From Rhabditoides inermis (lineage: Eukaryota > Nematoda > Chromadorea > Rhabditida > Rhabditidae): a stretch of 64,000 nt of DNA. The stretch lies in NCBI GenBank assembly GCA_963966185.1, contig CAWZYM010000069.1, positions 91,001 through 155,000 on the forward strand. The letters are read 5' to 3'. The notes beneath the pieces are model-generated. The model did not search any database, was not told where the DNA came from, and saw nothing but the letters and a program-made list of their open reading frames with translations. This document shows positions 1-10,822 of this stretch, one piece after another; position 1 is the stretch's first letter; the number at the start of each line of letters is the position of its first letter. Position numbers and translations under genes: made by a program.

Positions 1-194
1 CTCGAATTGTCTTCCAACTACTTCTGAAATGCCTTGCAAAACCCCTTTCAATGTGCCTGAACTACTTCGAACTACCTGCGAATAGCCCCAAACTACTTCG
101 AACTACTTCAGATTGCCCTCTGACCAATTCAAACTATCTCGAAAATGATTTCCGAAGAACCACGCCGTTACAGAAACAAACAAAAAACACTCAC

Positions 195-292
195 GATGTT
201 CTTTTCGAGCCGGTCGAGTCGCATGCGGATGAGCTCGTAGGCGCTGCCGGCGCGCCTCTCCTCTTCCACCTCGCGGTTCTCGCGGGGCATCT
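195..292 (-). CDS. single internal exon of an unidentified gene running off the left edge
   Basis: On the minus strand an acceptor (tttgcag) precedes an exon reading AG ATG CCC CGC GAG and ending with AAC ATC before a gtgagtg donor. The ~32 encoded residues are highly charged (start MPRENREVEEERR, end RLDRLEKNI) and look like a helical or coiled-coil segment. The methionine may be the start codon behind a trans-splice acceptor, or just an internal residue. The next exon downstream would lie left of base 1. I do not recognise the protein. Bases 293-567 form a short divergent interval between this exon and the plus-strand gene at 568, where promoters of both could lie. Confidence 0.5.
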
Positions 293-560
293 CTGCAAAT
301 CAACAACCAATACATAACCATAATAAACAACAACATAAATAAGAAAAAAAACCAAAAAAACGTTTCAGCTGATTTCGTTATCGTTATCGAACGAAAATTT
401 GAAATAATGGTCCCGTCACGATTGTGTTCTGATACGCGGGAGCTATTATTTTTTCAAAATAGGCGTCCTGTTTGTTGTTGTTTACATTTTTGCGAGTTGA
501 GATGAGTTGTTTTTTCTACGATATGACATTCTTATGTTTCCTTATGTTTTATATTATCTT

Positions 561-567
561 TTATCAG
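561..567 (+). promoter_or_regulatory. probable trans-splice acceptor before the first geminin-like gene
   Basis: A pyrimidine-rich stretch ends in ttatcag exactly at the ATG at 568, with no upstream exon needed. In nematodes this is the usual look of a spliced-leader addition site. Confidence 0.5.
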
Positions 568-1145
568 ATGACTACCATGTTCCCTAAAGTGCGAGCGGCG
601 TCGTTCGAAGTGTATGACGACTCGGCCGACGTGGAACAGATCGAAACCTCCGAGTCTAGCGCCCAGACCGAGGTATGTTTTGGGATCATTTGGTTAAGGC
701 TGTGGACTGAGTTTAGAAGCCCGTGATGCGCGATTTGGAGTGTGCCACGGATGTGACTCTGGAGTGGAGCGAGGAAGACCTCTCCTCCAACGAGGATCCC
801 GAGGTGAGTTCCTTCCTTTATACTCCTCTCTTTATATAAATAATTCATTGTTCGCACGCCAATATGTACATATTGCTTTTGTAGGTGATCTTCTGGCGCC
901 GTCTGGCCAACACCTACCAGGACAAGCTGCACACTCTGAAGAAGGAGAACGGAAAGGTTCATCTACTCATTATTGCTTCATTGCACTTGCCTTTTCAGAT
1001 CGTGGAGGAGATTACTGCGAGGACGGACGAGATCGAGAGTCTTCGGACGGCGTACGACAAGTTGTACACGCAGTTGCAGGAGACAATCGAGAAGGACGAG
1101 CGCGAGAGGAAACGGAAGGAGAGGGAGGAGGTTGACACCCCCTAG
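568..1145 (+). CDS. geminin-like coiled-coil protein, copy A
   Basis: Four exons, 568-672, 717-803, 885-956 and 999-1145, join in phase 0 to give 136 residues. Around residue 65 is an aromatic-rich helix start (VIFWRRLANTYQDKLHTLKK) followed by a predicted coiled coil rich in Glu/Lys. Geminin, the Cdt1 inhibitor that limits DNA replication licensing, has a comparable block with a conserved Trp and LAE before its coiled coil. The acidic N-terminal part has an SSAQTE motif that recurs, altered, in the next gene. The protein ends EEVDTP, almost the same as copy B (EEVDSP). The start follows ttttatcag directly, as for a trans-spliced leader. Copy A is more divergent at the Trp block than copy B, so the geminin assignment rests partly on its neighbour. 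Role in replication control is inference. Confidence 0.62.
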
Positions 1146-1320
1146 ATCACCATCAATACATTCATTCTCAGATTTTCATTCCTCGCGGGTTTCCAAATAT
1201 TTCATACTGTGTATAAAGGTTTATCGTTTCATGAGCTTCGTTCATCTCATAGTAATACTGGTTATCTTAACCATGCAATACCTTTCTTTGTTGCATCACT
1301 GTAGAACTGTTGCACAGTTC

Positions 1321-1331
1321 CCTCTTCCAGA
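1321..1331 (+). promoter_or_regulatory. probable trans-splice acceptor between the tandem geminin-like genes
   Basis: ccctcttccag followed by a single A and then ATG. The short gap from the upstream stop codon (1145) would be compatible with an operon-type SL2 site. Confidence 0.45.
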
Positions 1332-2128
1332 ATGAGCTTCCGTTTTGGTCTGAAGGACGTGTCGACGACTCACAAGAACAGTCCGCTGCTGCTCCCCAAC
1401 AAACAGCTCCACAAGGCGGGACTCGCTGTCCACAACACAAACACGCCGGACATCGACAACAACAAGGTGCCCGTTTTGTTCTCTGTTCATCTAAAATACA
1501 TGACTAACCGTTTTGTAGCTGAACTCGCCTGCCTCCCGCTCGCTTCAACTCACTCCCACTGTTTCCATCTGCACTTCCTGCAAGATTCACACCGAAGCCC
1601 AGACCGACAATGTTCCGGTGAGATCGGATTGAGTTTCGAATAGTGGCTAATGAGGAGTTTTCTCTGCGTTTGAGATTGATTAACGTTTGCTTGTTGCAGG
1701 TGGCCTCGTCTTCGTGTCAGACCCCGGTGCGCTCTCTGGTCTCAGGTGAGGTGAAGAAGGCCGACCTACTGTCCGACTCGCCTTCTGCCTCGTACTGGAA
1801 GATGCTCGCAGAGAGGCTCGAGACCGACACTGACAGCCAACTCGAGAGGAGTTTCGATGTAAGTGTCTTTCTCCTCAGCGATCAACTCTCCATCTACTTC
1901 CATATGATCCTGGAAGAAAAGTGTATTTTGATCGCATATACTCATCTTTCACCTAATACCAATATCTCCCAGCTGTCGTGTCAACTGGCCTCTCTGGCTT
2001 CTCCCCTGGAGGAGGCCCGGGACAAGCTGAATGTGCTCACCCAAGTCGCCATGGACCTCGTGTCGGGAGGAGACGAGGAGGAGGAGGGGGAGGAGGAGGA
2101 GAGGGTGGAGGAGGTCGACTCGCCATAG
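1332..2128 (+). CDS. geminin-like coiled-coil protein, copy B
   Basis: Four exons, 1332-1466, 1519-1617, 1700-1858 and 1973-2128, all phase 0, give 182 residues. Residues ~110-130 read SASYWKMLAERLETDTDSQL, matching the geminin signature in which a Tyr-Trp-Lys...Leu-Ala-Glu block opens the Cdt1-binding coiled coil. A later helix (EEARDKLNVLTQVAMDL) and an acidic tail (GGDEEEEGEEEE...EVDSP) follow, as in geminins. The mid-part contains a CTSCK / EAQTDN segment that parallels SSAQTE of copy A. The ATG follows ccctcttccag plus one base, a likely trans-splice site. Only 186 bp separate the copy A stop from this ATG, so the two could be co-transcribed. Inferred role: inhibitor of Cdt1, or a partner of Idas/GEMC1-type coiled coils. 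Confidence 0.72.
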
Positions 2129-2475
2129 CCACCTCCTGTCCACTCAACTCTCTCCTTGTTCCAGTTGTCCATGTGTACCTCGATTGTACCTTACACTCCC
2201 GCTTCCCATGCAATACACACGTGTATTACTATGTATTGATTATATTATGAATGACGTTTTCACTTTGATTTTGTGCTGCATAAATGTTTCCTTTGACTTC
2301 AAAAGAAATATAACATGGCATAAAAAAATCAAATCTGCTACCAATAATTAGGGTTACGGTAGGAGATTACTTCGTTTTAAAAGTAGGAAGTATATGGACG
2401 AATAATCAAATGATCTACATAACAGCATAAAAGCTGGTGTATTTCCCCGTATCGTAAGATTACGATAGGAGAATA

Positions 2476-3069
2476 CAGTGGCCACGCGGACTATACTTTA
2501 TTGCGAGAGACAATTGGTAAAGGAGAAGGCCTGTTTATAGTCTCGCTTTATCCAGCAATATTGCTCAATTCTGCACAATTGTTCATGCTGAAGCTTTATT
2601 CTGCAATATTGCTACAGCAATATTGCTAATCGATATGTATCTTCTACCACTGCAATATTGCGCAATAAAGCAGAATAAAACTCAACAAATATGCGAAGCT
2701 GAGCAATATTGCTGTAAAAAGCGCGACTATAAATAGGCCTAGAGACACAAGCGTTCGCCGACTGCGCCCTCCTCCTCTCGATTACAGGGGCCTATTAGCC
2801 CTCCCCTCTCCGCTCATCGCCCATTTTGCCTGTGGCACACCGCTCTTTGCGCGAAATGACAGCGAATGACCGCTTGCAAAAGCGAGAGAGCACGCGAAAT
2901 AAAGAGGATCAGACAGCGCGAGAGTAGCGCGGGAATTCAAAATATTGCGCTCAGAGCGTGCGATGATCGATTCTGATCACCACGTGCACGTACAACTTTC
3001 GTTCAAATGCATTCGAATCATCGATTAGTCATGTAAAAGTTATTAAAAATCGTCAGAAATAGGCCACTG
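2476..3069. mobile_element. Tc/mariner-type MITE with TA target duplication
   Basis: The interval starts TA-CAGTGGCC (TA at 2474-2475) and ends GGCCACTG-TA (TA at 3070-3071), that is, short perfect terminal inverted repeats flanked by the TA duplication typical of Tc1/mariner elements. It is 594 bp with no coding capacity. Inside lies a second, longer inverted repeat: ~40 bp from 2528 (ggcctgtttatagtc) is mirrored near 2742 (gactataaataggcc), with several copies of GCAATATTGC between them. Non-autonomous by size; the family name is inferred from TIR and target site only. Confidence 0.6.
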
Positions 3070-3623
3070 TATCTTTAAGCCATCAATAGGCTATATTTCG
3101 CGCACTGTAACTGATCTGCGAAACATTACAAGAACACTAGAACTTAAAACATAATTTATCCTTAAAAACACATGTTTGATAAATCATTTACAATCATTTG
3201 ACAACACCTCGCGAAACCAAAGCAACTGATTTGTCGAGTTGAGATAAGGGGCGTCAGAGACGAGGGCAACTGAATAGCACATAATGCACACAATTCGGGC
3301 CAGGGGCGATGGTAAAAACAAATAATTTGATCTGCTAATCAATAAATCGATACTCTATGTCAACCGAAAACAACTCACAGACCATTTGGGAAGGAGACCG
3401 CGTAAAGAGCAGATAGAAAATAACGAGGACTCACATGCACTCTCTCATTCACTCCTCACAACACGACGCAAGCGGGAAGTGAAACGGCCAAGCAAAGTGA
3501 CGAGTAGTCTCTCTCACTCACTCATACACTCATAAAGATACACACAAGTACACTGCGACTCGAGTACGCTGACTAGTACGGGCACGGGGCGTGGCTAGGA
3601 TGGGCGGGGCGTGGGAGTAGAGA
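3070..3623. other. intergenic spacer between MITE and pod-1 3' end
   Basis: AT-rich then mixed sequence. I see no gene or extended repeat. It contains the 3' flank of the minus-strand pod-1 gene. Confidence 0.5.
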
Positions 3624-6600
3624 TCACTCGGCCCACTCCTCCTCGGCGACGCCCTCCATCCTGTCCTGCTCGAGTCGGTGGTCGCGGTGGATGCGCTGTG
3701 ACCAGCTGGCCTCCACCTCCTTCTTCACCTCGTCTGCCTCCTTGTCCTTGTGCCCCTCCACCTGCGTGCGACGCGCGAGTCGCGGCGCCGCCGGAGCCGC
3801 CATCACCAGTGCACTCACTCCCTCCGGCTTGAGACAACGGAAGGCGGGCGCCGCCTGCGACCCCGCCAGCCACTCCTCCGCACTGCACACCCCCTGCCAC
3901 GTGACCAGCGCGTCGGGGAACAGGTCCGACTGGAACACGTCCTTCTGAAATACACATGACTGGGTGAGCGGGCCGTTCGTGTCATGTGCGCACCTTGACG
4001 CGGGGCACGCGGAAGACGAGAGCCTCGAGTGTCTTCTCGGTGAGTCGCCAGCCTCGTTGGAACTCGACCGCCATCACATCACAGCGAGTCTTGTGGTGGA
4101 AGCACACTGCCTGGTGGCCTGCAACGCCCATCAGTCATCAACGCTGCCCTGTCCAGCCAATCCCCCTATTCCCGCACTCCTACTTGAGTAATTCAATTTC
4201 CTTTCATAAATGGACGAGACACCGTACACGTTGTCGCCTTCAAATGTGGGTGTGAGGAGAGTCGAGTGGCCAGGAGTGGCAAGGCTACCCCGTACTGCCC
4301 TACCCTCCACTCACCAGCTGGCTGGGTGAGACCCGCGAGGGGCAGCAGGTACGGCTCCTCGGCACACACCTCGAACATGCTCACGATACGGTCGCCCTCA
4401 AACAAGCTGTCGTCACGTACAACGCCCACGACAACATATCGCCACGTGTGCATCTTCTACCTTTCCAGTGAGGAAGAGGACGGATGAGTCGAAGTCGTAG
4501 TGGGGGATGAGGGGCTGAGTGGCCGAGTCGATCGACTGCGTGTGGAGGACGGACAGAGTGGTCGCATCCAGCAGAACCACCTGGCGACCCGAGCTGCGAG
4601 TCAGCCCAACCACCACGATCAACCGGTCGTCACACGCAAACACGACGCGGGCAGCGCGAGGGCTCTCCAGAATCTGCACACACACATGGTCACTCTGCCC
4701 CCATCTTCCGCCGCTCACCTTCTTCTGTGCGACGAGGCAGTCCTGTCCTAGCTGGGGCAGCAGCACATTCAGCATCAGATCCTTGCCCACCGAGACAATC
4801 TTGCGGCCGTCGGCGCTCCACGCCATAGCCAGAACGCCCTGCAATACAACAACAGCATAGCGACTGTCCAGTGTGTGCCTGTGCCTGTCTCGGCTCTCTC
4901 ACCTGATGGTGAACGTTCCACTGGGCAGCGCACTCTCCGGTGCGGGTGTTGACGAGGCGAATCGAAGAGTCGGACAGAGCCACGGCCAGCAGATCACACG
5001 CCAGAGGATGCCAGCGCATACACACGATCTACAACACATATACATCATCTCACATGGTGGAACCAAAATTATGCAAATTAACACGCTTCACAAATCACCA
5101 ACGCACCTTCTCTCCTCCCATGCGGATGACACTCTGTGGCTCGAGCTCGCTCCTCTTCTGTCCGCCGTCTCCGTCCTCCCCCTCCGCCTTCTTCTCCAGC
5201 CTCCACAGGTTGATGGCCCCCGAGTCTGTGCCCACCGCCAGCTGATGGCTATCGAACGGGTTCCAGCACATGTCAGTGATCTACAATATAACACCATACC
5301 ACACTGCACTCGACACTCGACGCGTGCTCCGCGTACCTGAGCCTTGTTGAATATGCCGTCGAGTACACCGTCGGGCAGCTTGGCGGGCTGATCCACGTCG
5401 CAGATCAGAACCACTCCAGCCGGGCCCGACAGGGGCACAGCGATGAACTGCAATGGAATGCAAGGAATGCATGGATAGACATGCACACTAGATGTGTCTC
5501 TTGTCTCGTTGCTGCGTACCTGATCGCTGCAGCAGAGGGTGGCCGCCTCGGGAGGCATGCGGGTGTTGACATTGCGCAGGTTGTGGAAGAGCGCGTTGCC
5601 GGCCTTGACTCCCACCAGCGTCTCGTGGTGGCGGAACTTGCTCTGCATCTGCCCCACCACACACGAACGGGGACGCACTCGCTGCGACAGCGGACGCGCA
5701 CAGTTGGCGTCTCAACACACAACACACATGCACATATCAATCTACACTTCTCGCACTCACCTCCAGTGTTCGCCTGTCGAATGCGGACGACGGGCGCCTG
5801 CTCGGAGGGCTCGAGTCGCTTGGTCGACTGCGGGCCGGCCACGACAGGCGCGTTCTCCTTCTGGCTGTCCTGGTTGGGGGAGACGCTGTTGCTGCGGTCG
5901 ACAGCAGCCACGCGCTCCCTCACAGACTCCGTCGTCGCCCGCACACTCTCACCCACATAGTCCAGCTCCTTGATCGATTCCCTCTCAGACTCCCTCTCAG
6001 ATTCCTTGTGAGACACTGGCTCGGACGAGCGCACAGAGGGGGTGGGAGTGGGAGCAGGTGCGGGGGCGGGAGCGGAGGCGGGCGCCGGCTTGACGATCAT
6101 GGCGGGCGGGGGAGCGGCGTTGGAGGAGGGAGTGGAGGACGCGCCTCCACTGGGGGCCATCGACATGAGAGCGGGCTGGTCATCGCAGCCTCCCAGCCAC
6201 TGCTCGCCCGTGCAGCCCGCGGACGGACCCACACAGTCGGGGAACAGGTCGGCGTGGAAGTCGCGGTACGACTGAAAGGAAGAGACAATAGAGAGAGAGA
6301 GAGGGGGGGATAGCTAGGGGAAAGGGGATAGTATGCGAGAGAGGGACTGACCCTGCGGGGTACGATGCAGGGGAGGGGGACGACCGAGTGCTTGGTCAGC
6401 TGGTAGAACGTCGCCACCTCTCCGTCCATCACGTGGATCGACCGCTTTGCACCCAGACACGCGCCAAGGAACTGCTCCGGAACAGGCATCTCGAACACTA
6501 CAAACAACACATGCTATCATGAATAGAATAATCAGATGATGAGCACCAGGTACCACTCAATCACAGTTCATCGTTCATCGTTCTCACAGGTCCCCTATGA

Positions 6601-9600
6601 CTCACCGGGGCTGAGGACGGGCGCCCTGTTCTGCAGCTCTGCCATCACCAGTTTGTTCGTTCCCTTGCCAGCAAGGAATACCAGCTTCGTCTCGCGGTCG
6701 TAGAACGGAAGCAACACGCCTAAACAACACACATTCAAAAATATACAGCAAAAGCAAACGCATATGCATCCACTACATATACGAGCCAATCCGTGTCGCT
6801 GCCTCTTGCCCAACCGACCAGTGGTGGCGATGTACTCCTCACACTGCACAGCGGTACCCCACTTGCGAGCGTCGTAAACGCGCACCTCTTGCACGCGTTT
6901 CTGAAAACACGCACCGATCAAAAATAATAATAATAATAATAATGTATTTATTTATAATCAGAAATCACAAAATCACAACACACAGCATCCAACAAACTAA
7001 CGGTCAGACCCGTGAGTAGGGACAAAGTGAAGACTGTGACAGAGCCCATTGGCACCCATACGAGCGCATAGAATGGGTTGTCATCTCAAACACAGACACA
7101 GAAACTACTTCAACCGTCCAGAACAGAAAGGGAATCAAACTCGGGCTACCTAGTCGCCTGAGAGCAATCAATTTATATACGGGTGGGGTCATCTACAGTA
7201 AAACGAGAGAAGTTATTTGTGAAAAAAGACATTAGTCGTACTCTGAAGTCCGTCTTTTTAAATTGGCATACTGTATTTGAATCTAAGAGATTCCAGTATT
7301 TCACTACTCGATGTGTGATAAAACTCTGGCTAAGGGTGGTCTTGGAGATACTCTGTAATTTCAAGCCATTCGAACGCAATGATGATGATCTTGAATTTGC
7401 AAGCATGAAGGGATTAGGAGCATTTACGAAACCATACAGATAGCTATGAACAAGGCGCAAATCTGACAAAGTTCTGCGAGTCCACAGTGTGTCAAGCTCC
7501 AATTGTTTCAGTCGACATTGATATGACAGTTTCGGGGCAAGCATTCTAGTGAAGGATCTTTGCACAGCTTCTAATTCGTTAGTTTGAGTTACGTTAAGTG
7601 CAAGAAGCACCTCACTACCGTACTCGAGAACTGGTCGTATTTTATATTTATAGAAGTTTAAAAACAACGACTCATTCCGTTGGAAGGCCATTCGTAATAC
7701 ACCGACTCGTGAAGATGTTTTCTGAATGATTTTTCTGATATGCTCGCTTGGACTGAGATCGGATGTGAGATAAATACCAAGATCTTTGATTGAGTCAGTG
7801 CAGGCTATTACGGAGCCATCACACGTATATACAGACTTGATGGCACGTTTTCCAAAATGAATAACTCTGGATTTAGCAGCCGATAGTAAGAGTTGGCGCT
7901 CACCAAGCCATTGATGTACATTTACCAAGTCAGTTTCGAGTAATACTTTGAAATTGGGAATGTTCTGTGGAATTGACAGTTTCATGTCATCCGCGTACAA
8001 GAAGTATTTGCTATGTTTAATAACAGAGCCGATTCCATTTACATAGATCAAGAAAAGTAGAGGTCCAACAACACTACCTTGTGGTACACCACTAAGAACT
8101 GGAATCCAATCTGATAGTCCTGTGCCCACCCTTACCGACTGAGTGCGGTCAGATAGAAACAGATTCAACCACCGGAGAGTTTTTCCATCAATCTTGTATG
8201 ACCTGCATACCTCATTTAATCTTCTATGAACAACTGAATCAAACGCCTTTTTAATATCTAGATAAATCGTGTCTACCGGTATTTTTTTATCCAAATGTTT
8301 AACTAAATATCCTACATATTCAACCATTTGACTAATCATTCTATAGAATCTATGAAACCTCCCAATTCCTAATAAACGTGAATGTAACGTGAACTGACAT
8401 TGGTGAATCCGCTGGAGATGAGCGTGTCGTCTCCGGCAAACAGGACGCGTCCCTCCCTGCCCATTCCACCGTGCAGTTCCAACTCGTGCACTGCAGACTT
8501 GCTGCGAGGATCGAAGATCACACCCTGCCGACCCTCAAACAACATCATTACAACACATGCAAACGAAAACAAAAACATACGATAATTCACCTTGTCAGCG
8601 GAGACGGCGAGGATTTTTCCGTCGTCACTCCAAGACATGGACTGCGTCTTGTCCACCAGACCACCGTCCATCTCTGCACACATAAACAACATGAACAAGT
8701 GGCAAGCATGGCTTTCTCTCCACTCACCGATGGCGACGGTGGCCTTGTCGACATCGAGGACGAAGACTGATGCACAGCCAGACGCCGCCACCAGGCCACT
8801 CGCAGTCGAGTGCGCAGACAGACAGTCGACCAGCCGGCCGCCGCCCACGTCGATCTAGAGGGGGTGGATGGCACACGGTGGAGGACAGAGTAGACTGGGT
8901 CCCACCTGTGAGTGGAGGGCAGGGGAGCCGTCCGACAGCGTCCACACCTTGACGGCCTCGTCCCGCGAACACGTCACCAACGTGTCCTCAGAGAAGGGGA
9001 GCAAAGTGAAGTCGTCCACTTGCTCTTAAATCACAACACCGATCATCATATTGTAGAATAACGGTCAATCGTGTAGCTGCAATTATCTCTATAATTCCAC
9101 ACTACTCACCGGCGTGAGCGCAAACGATGCCAATGTCGCTGCGGATCTTGCGGCCCTTCGTACCCACAGGAACATAGCCCAACTTGCCTCCTGTAATCAA
9201 TGTTCAAATAACATACAATGAGAGTGACGACTGACCCTCTCCGTCAATGTGGAATGCGATCCAGTTGGAGCTGCTCTGTATACCATTGTTCGTGCACGAC
9301 AGGTTGCCAATCGGAAGGTCGAACACTGTGTCCTACAATCAAACTCTAAACAAACCGTTTCGTAATACCGAAATAGAATGTAATACCAAAATGCACATTA
9401 CGTTTCATTACGTTTAATATCCATGTATTTAAAGTCGCAGAAATACACGGTCATTCATCACGATAGTGACCAGGCAGCGCAATGTTTCCATGATGCATGC
9501 ATCTCATCTCCATTCTTTCTCAACTTCTCCCATTCTCACACTCTTCTTCAATCGGTCTCTCTCTCTCTCACTCTCTCTCCGTGTTCTCCTAAACCTATCA

Positions 9601-9914
9601 CTGACCACGACAACATCACCACGTGAAGAGAACGGGAGAGAAGAGAATGCCCCAAAAGCACTTCACCAATATAAAACTCATCAGCATCACATGAATTGGT
9701 TCACTTCTTTCTCTGTGTTTGTCCTTGGGATTGTAAATCACCTACTTCAAACTTCAAACTGTACTTTCTTCCCCGACACACAGAGTCAATCAATACGACA
9801 CACGCGCAGAGGCATACACACAGAACACATCACAATTACAAAACAACGCACCTCCTTTTTGGGCAGTTTCGGCGTGGTGTTCTTGAATTTTGAGGCAGTG
9901 AACCGCCACGCCAT
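3624..9914 (-). CDS. pod-1: coronin-7 / POD-1 (type III coronin), about 20 exons
   Basis: The start MAWRFTASKFKNTTPK matches the N-terminal coronin signature. Exons then encode WD40 blades of a first propeller (9332 down to ~6490: KVWTLSDG, FVLDVDKA, VRVYDARKW). The first coronin tail motif follows, DFHADLFPDCVGP...EQWLGG (~6270). Next come a Pro/Ala- and Ser/Glu-rich linker, a second propeller (~5650-3995: MCWNPFDSH, IVCMRWHPL, LTGK then GDRIVSMFEV) and a second tail motif VFQSDLFPDALV...AEEWLAG before the stop. Two propellers in tandem define coronin-7/POD-1, which links F-actin, microtubules and Golgi traffic and is needed for polarity in the C. elegans zygote. Length about 1,000 residues, usual for the family. 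The ATG lies six bases behind a gttgcag acceptor. One intron carries a LINE (6921-8391) while its splice sites remain intact. Confidence 0.92.
6921..8391 (-). mobile_element. 5'-truncated CR1/Jockey-like LINE inside a pod-1 intron
   Basis: A 388-residue open frame (8339-7173) encodes the C-terminal two thirds of a non-LTR reverse transcriptase. Visible are motif A (IYLDIKKAFDSVVH), the SGVPQGSVVGPLLF block, the catalytic FLYADDMKL, and the thumb region. No endonuclease domain is present, so the copy is 5' truncated. The minus-strand 3' end carries an (ATT)n tail (plus-strand aataataataat at 6924-6944), typical of target-primed retrotransposition. It lies in the same orientation as pod-1, between a gtcagtt donor near 8392 and a ttttcag acceptor near 6903. 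No clear target duplication was found. Confidence 0.8.
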
Positions 9915-10822
9915 CTTCCCCTGCAACAATACAATATCAACAGATCAACACTATCTCAAGTCTCAAGGAAAATTCATAACAAAGCGCAAGAACTGGCGAC
10001 TCAGAATACGCGGAAAGGAGCGCTGAGAGGCGCAGAGCCATGACCCCCAGTCAGTAATCGGACAACCGAGCGGGGCCAATATCGACAAATGCGGGGTTGG
10101 ATGGACAGCGAGCAGCCGTCAAGCGTAGACGCAAGGATGGATGGACCGTTAGCGGCGGTGTTGGCTACACAGACAGCTCCGACCGGGGGTGTGTCCCTCC
10201 AACACGGGATGACTCACGCGCCACCAACCGTCCGGCCGGCCATTCGCCCTACCCCATACCACAGCATGCACAACTGTGCCTGTCGACAAGAGACAGGCAA
10301 AAACGCGCCAAAAACGACTGCTCACACGTCTCACACCGACCGCAGCGCGCGATAACGAACGCTAACACACTCTCTCACCCCCTACCACCTACGTAGCCCA
10401 ACAAAAATCGCACGTTGGCAAAACGGTTTACCGCACCCTCTTTGCACACAACGATTCGATTATACCAAGATCAGATAAGCGCCGGAATGACACCACTAAT
10501 CACAACATTCACTCTAGGCGTATTCATCACACACTTTGATGTGGTGATTCACGAATCATGTGCACACAGGCCAGGTCGACTCATGAATTGCCGCAATCAA
10601 GGGGACCACGAAGCACCGGATGCGTGCGCAGACCACCGGCGTCGCCGTGCGAAGGCACTTCCTAATTCGCGTGGCCGCTGCGGCCATCATAACCTCCTCA
10701 TCCCATCGTCTCGGCCCATCGACTACGACCAATGACCTGCACTCCACTCGTATAGATAGTTGCAGCTTCTTCAATCTTCCTTTCTCTACACTACTTCACT
10801 ATTCGAACACTTTCATATTGCA
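9915..10822. other. divergent intergenic region (pod-1 / LRR-like gene)
   Basis: About 0.9 kb between two divergent start codons. It should hold both promoters, but no specific motif can be named from sequence alone. Confidence 0.4.

Noticed and set aside
4380..4480. Apparent frameshift in pod-1 between the LTGK and DRIVSMF exons
   Set aside because: A short intron ending in TTTGAG directly before GGC GAC CGT restores the phase (LTGK-GDRIVSMFEV). TTGAG acceptors also occur in the decarboxylase gene, so no defect is needed.
7130..7190. B-box-like sequence in the LINE 3' region as a tRNA gene
   Set aside because: No acceptor or anticodon stems can be formed; it is part of the LINE 3' end.
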